This document shows, one piece after another, positions 44,700 to 55,289 of a DNA stretch of 64,000 nucleotides. Location: assembly GCA_023055355.1 (NCBI GenBank), contig JALJCS010000050.1:310001-374000 (forward strand). Reading direction: 5' to 3'. The notes under the pieces are model-generated. The model made no database searches and had not been told where the DNA came from. It saw only the letters and a program-made list of their open reading frames with translations. The first letter of the stretch is position 1. The number at the start of each line of letters is the position of its first letter. Made by a program: the position numbers and the translations under genes. Source of the DNA: Agelaius tricolor (lineage: Eukaryota > Chordata > Aves > Passeriformes > Icteridae).

Positions 44700-46850
44700 A
44701 AAGGACAGTGAAGGGTTAGAGGAGATACCTGTAACCAAAATCAAAGCCATTTCCCACACACCCTCCTTTGTAACACACACGGACCTGCTCTTGTGTTTCA
44801 GAGTTCTGATGTTTTCTTTTTAAGCTCCTTCCATGGACTTCCTGGTACTCTTGGATATCAGAAACCCTGAGCATTTCTGCTGCCCTCTGGTAGAACAGAG
44901 TGATTTCCCTGAGGCAAGATAATGAGTGGAGGCTGGGGGCAGATGATCTGTCACTTCATTCTGTTTGCAGTTCCTCTGGGCTTTCACTTTTCTCAGCTGG
45001 AGGATGTTCACACTCCCACGTTTCTCTTACAAACGCCCAGGTACTGTGAGAGCAGATGGATCCAGCACAGCCCAGCTCCACTTCTGTAGCCAAGGACTCA
45101 CGTTGCTCATTCCACCAGCCCAGCAGCATTTTCAGTGTCACAACACCTCTGCCTTTGCCCATGGATGTTATCACTCAGAGATGCTCTAGGACAGGTTTGC
45201 ACGCTGGGGTGAAGCTCCCAGCCTGGACTGAAATGTCAGAGGGACTTGCAAGTGTCCTTCTGCTGGCATTGGCTGAAGGGAGATGCAGCTCCTTCCCTGG
45301 CTGCCCTGACAGCATTGCCCAGAGCCGGGCCCTGGGGACAGCGTCACCCTGAGCCAGCTGTGCCCCTCCAGAGCCCCCAGGGCCGGGCAGCTGCTCCCAG
45401 CCCTGTGCTCTGCAGAGGGAACTGGGCCTGGGCCTGCAGAGCTGCCCCACGGCTCTGCTGCAGCTCTGCCTGCACAGGAGGGGCTGCACACCTTGGAGCC
45501 CCGGGCCTGAGGGCAGAGGCTTGGCTGGGGCACAGGAGGGAGGGGGCTTGTTCAGAGGCAGGGGCTGCACTGCAGGGGATCCTGTGCACATCTCTCAACT
45601 CTCCCTGCCACAGCATTGCTGGGTTCTGTTTTCTCTCCTTCCCTGATCCTCTCTCTGCTTCCTGGAGATTTTCCTCCTGCAGGGGTTTCCCTGTGCCTGA
45701 TCTCTCTGTGCCAGCACTCACAGAGCCCAAAGCTCTGTGCACTCTCCTTGGCCTGACAGAACCCTGCCTGTTTGCAGGGCACTGCCTGGGGGCAGCTTCT
45801 CTTTGCAGCTTGGAGAAAGGACAGCTCAGACTGAGCCTGATGGCTCCAGCAAAGCTGCTGCTGCTGCTGTCCATGGGCACAGTGGCTGAAGGCACATTAG
45901 GGATCTCCTGTGAGCCTGCTGGTCACTAAAAGGAACAGTTTGGTGATCTCAGGCACCACTTGCCAAAATTCAGAACTAATAATTCATAATCGTCCTTTAA
46001 TAATTATCCTCCCTCCCTGGCACTCTCCAGTAGTAGGAATCTGAAGACAAAGTCTTAGGAAATTGCCTCATTTTAATCAAAATCCTTGTCTTGGAAATAT
46101 TCTGTGACTGCTCAGCATGTGGGAGCTTCATGAGCATTTCAGCTCCCCTGCAGCAGAAATCCTCAGAGATGCACTCCCAGAGTCTGCAGGCATTGGGATG
46201 TTGCAGCTTTAGGAGATCAGTGCAGGAGCTGCAGCTGCATTGTCCTGCAGCCAGAGGTTGCTGTGCCAAGGGCTGGCAGTGATTGTGCCCCAGGCCCTTC
46301 CCAGCCCCTTCCCAGCCCTGCCTGCTTGAAGCTCTCTGTGCCTCTGTGCTGTGCCCGGGCTGGCTGCAGGCAGTGCCCCAGCCCTGCTGGGCTGTGCACA
46401 GGAGCTGCTCCTGCCCAGAGCTGTCTCTCTGCAGCTCTGCTGCCCTTGCCAGGAGCTGCCTCTGGGCCAGGAGCCCGGCCCAGCTCAGCAGCACAGACAC
46501 AGCACAAGGACTTTAGGACCCTCTGGGGCTTTGTGCTGAGGCCCTGAACATCAGGCCCTGAGAGGGAGCTGAAGAAGCCTCTGCAGAACTCCAAGTCACA
46601 ATCCAACTCCAAAGTTTCTGGGACTTGTAGTGGCTCCCACTGAGGGACACGACAGAGAAAGTGTCCCCAGGCCCCAGGCAGAGCAGAGAACTGGAGGCAC
46701 TGATGGCAGCTGGGGACAAAGAGAAGCCAAGGCTTGGTGCCCTGGGGCACAGCAGGGTCTGTGCCAGCAAGGGCTGGGAGGAGACACCTTGTGCTGAGGC
46801 CCTGGGGCCTCCTGGCCCAGCCCCAGCCAGGCTGGGCACTGCCAGCCCCT
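44700..46850. other. Gene-free stretch between the receptor remnant and tandem repeats
   Basis: No exon with a recognised domain was found on either strand. Frames are long only because of GC composition. No tandem repeat stands out. Confidence 0.45.
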
Positions 46851-46859
46851 TGTGCTGCC

Positions 46860-47600
46860 CTCTGCATCCCCCCCTAGCCCACATCCCAGGGGCCTCAAGG
46901 ATCTGCTGCAAGGAGTCCCTGGGGAGCCTTGCTCAGCAATGGCCCTGGCGGCTCCTGAATGCTCCCTGCAGGGGCTGCAGCTTTTTCAAAGGACTTGGGG
47001 TTTGCCTTTGGCCTTGCAGTCTCTGAGAGCTTTGTGCAATCATGGCCTCCAATTACCTGCTGTAATTAGTCCCTGCAGAGGCTCTGTCAGTAACACCACT
47101 CAGTGGGGCTCATGAATGCTTCAAGGTACTTCAGTTCTTTTAAGGTACTTGGTGTTTCCCCTTGGATCCAGACTCTGGGAGAGCTTTGTGCAATCATGGC
47201 CCCAATTATCTGCGTTAGTGAGTCCCTGGAGAGCTTTGTACTGACATTCAGTGGGGCTCATTCATGCTCTGAGACACTCGAGGTGTTGAAGGTACTTTGG
47301 ATTTTCCTTTCCACACTGAGTGTCTGAGAGGTTTTTGTGCCATCCTGGCCACCAATTCTCTCCTCCAAGGAGTCCATGAGGAGCCTGTGTTGGACAGGGA
47401 CCTCAGTGGGAGCCATGAATGCCTGGAGACACTTTGGGTGTTTCCTCTGACTCTGACTCCTGGCAAGGTTTGTGCAATCTCCTCCCAGGCCCTGAGGTTC
47501 AAGGGCTCAGCTCCAAATGCACAGTGAGGCTCATGAGGATCAAGCAAGTCCTGACAAACCATGGCTCTGCCTTGATTTCCCTCTGCTCCAGTGCAGTTCA
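46860..47600 (+). repeat. Diverged tandem repeat, unit ~135-155 bp
   Basis: TTTGTGCAATC followed by GGCC and CAATTA/CAATTC words recurs at about 47,033, 47,187, 47,333 and 47,469. AGTCCCTG, CTCAGTGGG and CATGAATGCT recur between them. About four to five units; no coding meaning. Confidence 0.65.
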
Positions 47601-48086
47601 TTAGGAGGGTTATGGAGAAATAGTTATGGAGAAATAGTTCAAAGAGCTTCTAGGAAATATGTATTCCTATTTGAAAGGGTGTCTTTTATTGCTTTTCTTA
47701 TTACACAAGAAGTGATTGCAGCATTCAGTGACTGATATTGATGCAGGGACTGTCCTAAGGAGGTCTGGCCTGCTCAGAGAAGCTGTGCCTTGAGCTCTGA
47801 GCCAGTGTGGACAACCTTGCTCCACATTCCCCAAGCCCATGGTGTCTCTCCTCACTCACCTGGGAGCTGCTTTGCTTGGAGAAGTGGCTGCACTCAGGCA
47901 AAGAGGGATTTTCCTTCTTTGAGTTTTGAAGCCATCTAAAACTCCTGAGTTTCCCCATTGCAAACAGACATCCTCCTCAAGTGTGTGCCAAGCCCAAGGT
48001 GGCACCAAGAGCACTCCAGCCCTGCCCTGGGCCAGCTGTGAGGGTGGATCATCATCCCAACAGGCAGTGGGCCATTGCAAGGGGCT
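47601..48086. other. Gene-free stretch before the right arm
   Basis: Nothing recognised. Confidence 0.4.
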
Positions 48087-48665
48087 GTTGCCATGGACAC
48101 TGCAGGGACCCCAGTGCTGGGTTTGGGTGCCATGGCAACCGCCATCAGTTCAGGTTTCCTTGGAAAGCAGCCCCAGGAGCCATTTCTGCAGCCAGGCTCC
48201 ATGGCCCCTTGCCTGCAGAGCTGCTGCTGCCCTGGGCTGCCATGGCAACCCTGAGGACAAAGCGGTGCCAGGGCTGTTCCAGGCACAATTGCAGTGACAC
48301 TGGTTGGTGCCAGCAGGTGCCATGGCAACGGCCACGGGGACCCGTTCCTTGGTTTGGTGCCATGGCAAGCAATGCCCGGAGCCGTTGTGATGGTTGGTGG
48401 GCATGGAAAGCTGGCCTGGGCCCCTTGCTCAGGGCTGGTGTCAGTGCCCAGAGCCAGAGGGGATCCCTTGCTGGGGGCTGTGCCATGGCCACCTGCCCTG
48501 TGCCGCGCTGGCCGCTCAGGCACCAGGAACCAGCAGCCAAGGGCACTGCCAGGGCCAAAGGCCAGGTCAGCCAGACAGAAAGGGGCAGGGCTGGGCACTG
48601 TTTCCATGGCAACCGGCACTGGGGGGGACACCTGGGGCACCTGGCCTGGCAGTTGCCATGGAAAG
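48087..48665. promoter_or_regulatory. Cluster of seven X-box-like palindromes
   Basis: Sites at 48,087 (GTTGCCATGGACAC), 48,127, 48,237, 48,317, 48,357 (GTGCCATGGCAAG), 48,601 and 48,652 share the core GCCATGGCAAC or TCCATGGCAAC, near the RFX X-box palindrome GTTGCCATGGCAAC. The cluster straddles the arm boundary: the last two sites also exist on the left arm, the first five do not. RFX binding is inferred from the motif. Confidence 0.55.
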
Positions 48666-49009
48666 CCCTGGCAGGCACTGAGGGCACAGCCCCTGGCACT
48701 GAGACACTGCTGGGCCGGGTGCTGAGCACAGCGCTGAGCACGCAGAGATGGTTTTGTTCTTGCTGAGCTGCAGCACAGCCAAGGCCTGTCCTGCCCCTCG
48801 TCCAGCCACGCTGGGGAGGGGCTGGGGCTGCGGGGGAGCTTGGCAGGGGACACAGCCAGGACAGGTGACCCCAGCTGACCCCGGGCACAGCCCAGACCAG
48901 AGCACATCATGCTCAGGCTATGAAGGGGGGGAACAAGGAGCAAGGGGGCAATTTTGGAGGGAGGCTTTTTGCCTTCCCAGCTAACACTTAGGCAAGAGGG
49001 GGCCCTGTT

Positions 49010-49646
49010 TCACCAGTGGGCAGGGTCACTACCAAAGACACAGACACCAACTGAAGGAATTGTGGCATTTATATCATGCACAGCTGCAAAGCATTACAAA
49101 AGGATAAGCTCAGCAAAGCACATCATCATTAGCAAAGAATTACAAAAGGATAAGCTCAGCAATCCATCAGAACTCATCATTACATTTTGATGACTAACCC
49201 CTTGGTCAAACACTAGAGGTGTTTGTGGCAGACAAAGATTCTGGCTGACTATCAAGGTACACCTTACACACATCAGTAGTACTTCAGTGACACCGTTCTT
49301 CATTCTTTTTTCTCAATCTCCTTGGAGTTAGGAACAAGAATTCTGTTGTCCATGGAGCTGGCACCTTTTTAATTCCAGAATAATGCCCCCAGGCCCTTTG
49401 CTGTTCAGCTTTACCATGTTGTCTGGGGCTAACAAGGCTTGGGGGGCCCTTTCCCCTCTGGCTGGAAGGGGCCGGGTCCCAGTCCCTGAGGGGCACCCAG
49501 GCTCCTGGATGCAATTCCTGTGCAAGTCCCTCAGTGTCACAGCAGCCTTCCCATGGAGCCCCGTGGATCAGAGCATTTGCCAAAGGGGCCCTTGGGGCAA
49601 ACAGGGAGATTTGGTCTGGCAGCATGTGTAAAACAATATCCTGTCA
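49010..49646 (-). repeat. Dispersed repeat segment, right arm (mirror of 8,620-9,260)
   Basis: Reverse complement of the left-arm repeat, with the same CTTTGGTAGTGAC and GATAAGCTCAGC words. One unit here shows a small local duplication of GGATAAGCTCAGCAA relative to its surroundings (49,102-49,165). No gene. Confidence 0.5.
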
Positions 49647-50681
49647 GATCTACTTGTTCTCACACACAATCCTTGGCTGCAGGGACACATTCCCATTGTT
49701 CCTGCCCAGCTTTCAGGACTCAGAGTTGTCTTTCCCAGGAGCTGCTCCTTCAGCTGCCTCGGGAGGGCCATTTGGCCTCCGGACCCACACTCTGGCTCCA
49801 TTATTAGGACGGCTGCATCCAAACCCTTTATCTCCACAAACGGTGGGGATTGGAGCTGGAGCTCCTTTTTTCACAATCGTTCCTAAAATTGCAATATCAA
49901 TAATTGTGCTACCCTGTCATGGGGTTGAATAATCCAATCCTGGTCACTATTGTTTCACAGAATTACTGTAATTTCTCCTGGATATTCTGCATCAATTCCT
50001 CCTGCCATGACATGAACACTTTGCAAGGCCAAGCTCCAAGGGAGCAGTTACCAAAGCAAAGTGTCCTGGAGGAATCTGAATTCCTGTTTCAGTATTGATG
50101 GCTTTCATTTGCTTTGAATTTCTCCTCATTAATTCCAATGCATGAAGGCCCAGCCCTGCAGCCTCTGGGCTGGCCCTGCCAGGGGCCATCACAGCCAGAA
50201 CAATTTCCCAGGCAGTCCAAGTCTCACTGCCCATGGTTGGATTTGCAAATTGGGGGCAGCCGTGCACAGCCAGGGGGTTTCCATTTCCCCCGTGGGCCAT
50301 TGTTAAGGGCATGGAGCACATCAGGGAGATGGGTTCTCCATGGGCAAAGGTTCCCATCTCCTCATTTTATCAACTGCTCTTTTAACAACCCCTTCACCCG
50401 TTCAACCAATCCTGCAGCTTGTGCATAGTCTGGTACATGGAAAACCCTGCAGGCTTCATCCCTGTATTTTTCACAGCAACAGACAAAGCCCTCTGCATCA
50501 CAGTATCACCAAACCCTGGGGAAATAGCCAATTTCCTCCCTTCCTCCTTTTTACATTGTATACAATCTCACAAAGTTGACCACTGACAGTAGGGTCCTGG
50601 CCAATCCTGTTCTGTAGGGTATTTAGAGTTACATTCTTGAGCAGCCAAAGCTACCAAATTAGTATTGTCAGCACTATTTCA
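49647..50681 (-). mobile_element. ERV-L-like pol fragment (integrase end plus dUTPase), right arm only
   Basis: On minus, near 50,445-50,370, is an integrase-type segment (YAQAAGLVERVKGLLK) that includes the catalytic Glu context. After it, at about 50,215-49,845, come dUTPase-like blocks ([32 protein letters not shown]). An integrase followed by dUTPase is the ERV-L (class III) order. Stops and frameshifts occur throughout, so it is dead. The segment is absent from the left arm and is bounded by the 3-bp repeat TCA. Confidence 0.65.
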
Positions 50682-50689
50682 CATTATTA

Positions 50690-50830
50690 TTATTTCATAT
50701 GTAGATATACATATTGATATACATATAGACAGATAGATACAGACATATATCTATAATATATCTATAATATATATATTAAGGTCTTATTATACAATAAATA
50801 CATATAGTTATGTAGTATATTGATATTTCA
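50690..50830 (-). repeat. TA-rich microsatellite, right arm
   Basis: TATATA/GATA-like low-complexity tract, equal to 8,462-8,600. Confidence 0.8.
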
Positions 50831-51884
50831 CTGGCACAAATGCAGCTGAGCTCAAGATTAAAACCTTCTGCTCTTGCTCCATGTGGGAGCATTCCAACAA
50901 TAATGGTTCCTTCTGAAGGTGCTGTTTCCATTGGACTCTTAACAAATTCATCTTTGTCTGCCCAAACCCACAAGTCCTTTTCCTTTTCCATGTGCAGTTT
51001 TTGGATGCATTTGAAGACATCCAGGGCTGCAGCTTCTTTTACCCGACTGCCCCACTGCTCCCACGGGGCTCCCACCTCAGCCCACTCCAGAGCCAGGGAA
51101 CTCCAGGGAAGGGCTTCCCATCTGGGAATTTCTGATGGCACTGATGCCTCACATTGACATTGAACAAGTGACATTTGGTTGGGATCTGGCCAGACTGGGC
51201 CAGTTTGGTTTGACCAGTGGCCAAAGTCAGCACCAAAGACACAGACTCCAACTGAAGGAATCAGTGTCATTTCCTGCAGTTCAGAGCAGCAAAGAATCAC
51301 AAAAGGAGCAGCTCAGCAATGCACCCAATCATCCCCACCAAAGATTGCCTGCAGTGATTGAGAAAGATGCAGCAGCATTTCCCCTCAGCCTTTGCCATCC
51401 CCCAGATGCACACAGCAGCTGGGGAAGCTGCCACAGCCAAGGGCTGCAGAGCCACTCCTGGGCACTGGCAATTCCTGCAGGTGCCTCCAGCCCCAGCTGA
51501 GGCTCCAAGCCCGCTGGGAGAGGGCCCAGCTCTGGCAGTGCTGCATGAACAAACTGACAGCACTGCTAGTGTGCCAACATCTGCTTTCATCCTCCTCTTT
51601 GCTCCCTCCCAAAGCCTGGCCAGGCCTCAAGGAGGAGCCAAGGCAGCTGACTTTGATCCTTTAGCCCCACACAAGGCCAGATGTCAGATTTCATGGCCTT
51701 GTCTGGCTTCTAAATACACAAAGGTCCATCCATGTTTCACTAAGGAGTGGCTACATCTATCACAGTGCTAATGACCATGCAGATCTCAGCAGGGAGCAGA
51801 TACAAAGATAACCTTTGCTTGGAAGGTTCATCCAGAGGCCACCTTTGGCTCAGGGCCTGCTGTCCAGGCCTCACTCAGGGCTGC

Positions 51885-52010
51885 TGTGCAGGCCTTGGCA
51901 CTTCAGGGACGTGCTTTAGTGCTGGGCTTGGCACTGCTGGCTGAGCGGCTGCACTGGGTGAGCTCAGAGGGCTTTTCCAACAGAAAGGATTCTGTGATTC
52001 CATGATGAGA
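51885..52010 (+). mobile_element. CR1 3'-end fragment, right arm
   Basis: GGCTTTTCCAACAGAAAGGATTCTG-type tail ending in GTGATTCCATGATG, the counterpart of 7,276-7,400. Confidence 0.7.
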
Positions 52011-52670
52011 TCCGCTGCATTCAGCTGGAGCTATTTCAGCAGCATTACTTTGCTCCAGAAGTTCCCTCTTGCCCAGCTCCTGTGGCCTGAGGCTTCAGCT
52101 CCTTCAGCTCCTGGTGCTGAGCTGCTCATGCTGAACGAGAGCACTCGGAGAGACGAATCCAGTCCATGCAATTCCTTCTGGGACACGCAGAGGGGAGGCT
52201 GTGCAAACAGGAGCATTGTTTGCTGTGGCCTCCTCTCTGCCCTTCACGCCTTCCAGCGCTTTGAAGCAGCCAAGAGCTTTCTCCAAGAGTGCAATGGAGC
52301 AGCTGTTCCTGCTCGCGGGCCTGGCTCTTCCCAGTCTCTGCCCTTGCCTGCTTCTGTCCCTCTTGCTGTGCCCTCTGTTCCCCCAGGGCTGGCTGGCTGC
52401 TGCCCAGGACTGTGGCACTGGCACAGATCCAGTGCTCCAGAGCCTCCTTTCTGTGCCCTTGGAGCTGCCTGGGCACAGCAGCCTTTTCCATCTGCAAGCT
52501 CCCCATGGACAGGGAGTGCCCAGCTCCGTTCCTTGCACAGCCTCCAGTAGCCCAGGGCTGCCATCTCAAATCCCTGCTGGCACTGGGGGCTCCCAGGTGC
52601 CTCAGGCTGCTCTGACACCGCTGCACACGGGAGGGAACAGGGCCAGGGGCTGTGCTGAAAGTCAGCTCCA

Positions 52671-52671
<1 letters not shown>

Positions 52672-52706
<35 letters not shown>

Positions 52707-52713
52707 GCTGCTG
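52672..52713 (+). repeat. CTG repeat interrupted by CCG, right arm
   Basis: Eleven CTG units, then CCG and two more CTG. The left counterpart at 6,575 is 12 pure units. Confidence 0.93.
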
Positions 52714-53879
52714 TGGGGTCATTTGTGCAGCCCTGGCCCAGAGTCAGGGATCAGATGCTGCCAGTCTCTTCCAGCCCTGGCTGCTCAGAGGTTGGGCCTT
52801 GGAGCCTCAGGTGGCCAAAGGCAGCTGCTGCTGGGCCCTCTGTGTGTGCCCGTGTTCAGCAGTGCTGCTCCATCAGTCTGTGCCCAGCAACGGGGAAAAG
52901 CCTCAGCCCTGCAGGGCCAGGAGCTGCCGGGCTCTGCCTGAGCAGCTCAGCCAGCAGCAAGGGAGCTGCTCCACACAGGAACCAGGAGCAAAGGACACTC
53001 CTTTTGTAGGACATGTTTTCTATTTAAAGGAAAAAAAGGCAAAAGAAAAAAAACTATATAAAATGTGAAAGATGAAAACAAAACCCAAGTGTTAGTGAAA
53101 AAGTTCTGAAACTTTGCATTAAGAGGTAAATGATCTTTTTTAAAGGGGAACTCAGTTATTTACATTGTAAATGTGCTGATGGCATGGATCCATCTTACTG
53201 ACCTCAGCAGCCTTTGAAAAGATTCTGGGCTTTGTTTCCAACATTGCCATTTGAAATTGTGCTCAAAGCAAGAGGAAATTGCTTTGTGCCCTTCCTGCTC
53301 CAAGCAGGACTGGGAATGGAAACTCTGTCAAAGCCCAAATCCTTTAGAAGATGCCCTTCCTTCTCAGCCTGGCAAGGAGCTGCACATTCCCTTTGAAACT
53401 GTCAGGGATTTCTTAGAGACACAAAGTGCCACTTAGGGCTTTTTGCTCTGGTTTGGCAGTGCAGAAGGGCAATTCTCCATCCATCAGCTCCAGACTGCAC
53501 TGCCTCAGGAACACGGCCCACTCGCCACCTTTGGCCCACTCAGGCACTTCTAGAGGAGGAAGAAAGTGCAATTGCACAATTCCAGCCAATCAAGAAGGAA
53601 GAATGGGACAGACAAACACCCTGTGCAGATCCAGGCGTTCAGCTGGGACTGTGGAGGGTTTGGGTTCTTGCCAATTGGATGTGTGTCCCCAGCTGCAATC
53701 TCTGGGCCTGCAGCAGAGTCTCACTCAGCTGCCAAAGCAGAAAGCTCAGGCGCTGTGCTCGCAAGGGGCTCGTCTGATGCAAAGCTGTCAGAGCAATGTG
53801 AGGGCAGAGCCAGCCCAGCTGGGCCCAGGGCTGAGCCCAGCAGAGCCCTGGCAGAGCCCAGAGCAGCCTCAGCAGCCGC

Positions 53880-54912
53880 AGAGCCCGGCTGCAAGGAGAG
53901 AAAGCAGAAAGTGCCCGTCAGCTGAGGGCTCCTGTGCCCTTGTGCCAAGGCCTGCGGGGCCCAGGCCATGCTGGCTGTGCCCAGAGCTGTGCCCAGAGCT
54001 GCCCATCCCTGCTGCCTTTGGCAGCAGAGCAGGAGGGCAGGACATGTGCCCAGCCTGCAGCCAGCCACGGCACATCCAGCCCTCAGCAGCTGCCCAGAGC
54101 AGGATGCTCCTGTGCTCGCTGCCATCTCCCAAAAGCTCTGATCCCACCCTGCCAAGCACACAGGCACCCACCTCACGCCAGCCACGGCTGCAAGAAAAGC
54201 TGCTCCCAAACCATGGCCTCAGCCTTCTCCAAGGCCACCGCCCATCCACGCCACAGCTGCTCCCAAGCACTTCCCCATCCACACTGGACCACCTGGAATG
54301 CTTCCTCTGGAAAAACAAACAACACATTCTTGAAAAGAGATTAGAGACAAAAAGGGAAAACAAGAAAAACGGGAAAAAATCTTATCTCTGTCAGGGCCTT
54401 GAGGAAGGCCCAACTCCTACATGGTAGGGAAAAACCCAGCCATGGCTGAGGGAAGCCCACACTTTCTCACTTCCACCCTGCAGAGCAAAGCAGCCCCTGC
54501 ACAGCTTCTGGAGTCCCACCTCTGCTCCCAGCATGGGGCTTTGTTTGTGTCGGGCTGGCTGCCCCAGCCCCAGCCCCAGCCCAGGCCACGGTGGCTGCTG
54601 GGGGCTGTTGGCAGGGCCAGGAGCCCACTCCCATTTCGTACCCAGCCCAGCCCATGCCCCAGCCCTGCCAAAAGCAGCTGGGCAGCGACTGAAGAATGAG
54701 TTGCATCTGCCCCAGCAAAGGGGGAACCTTTGCTTCCCAGCCAGGCTGGGCCATGCCCAAATCTGGCAGCATTTCCCCGCGTGGGGACTCACCTGCAAAT
54801 TCCCTGTGGAGTTCGGCTTTGAAGAAGGTGCCAGAATCAAAGTCCATCACCTTCAGCCTCCAGTGGCCAGGCTGAGGAAGAGCTTCTCATCCTTGGTGCC
54901 ATCCTGGCTGTC

Positions 54913-54974
<62 letters not shown>

Positions 54975-55030
54975 CCCCACCCGGTACAGCTTCTCCAGGG
55001 GCTCCTGCTCCTTCCCTGGGGGCAGACCAG
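53880..55030 (-). pseudogene. Decayed PIM-like kinase copy, right arm
   Basis: Mirror of 4,180-5,420. On minus, KEKEPLEKLYRVG leads into 19 CTG units (54,915-54,971 as CAG on +). Next come VMDFDSGTFFKAELHREFAG and a GTGAGT donor near 54,790, then intron-like sequence with a 72-bp deletion at 54,477-54,482. The shared DFD change shows that decay preceded the arm duplication. Confidence 0.7.
54915..54971 (+). repeat. (CAG)19 trinucleotide repeat
   Basis: Nineteen uninterrupted CAG units, six fewer than the left-arm counterpart. Confidence 0.97.
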
Positions 55031-55289
55031 GCTCTCAGGGCTCTGCCCAGGGCCCCAGCTGTCAGGGAACCAGCACAAGCAAAACCAGCTTGGATGGCGG
55101 CCACCAGTGCTGGGCAGAGCAGCTCAGCTGCAGCACAAGGGCTGAGTGTGCCCATCCCATGACCCTGTGCAGTGACACAGGCAGCACAAAAAGGTCTGGG
55201 TTCCTTTGCTTCTGATTGCCAAGGCATGTGTGGAGCTGCAACTTACCAGGGCCCTGGATGAAAGTGTGCCTGTGGCTCTCTCCCTTCTT

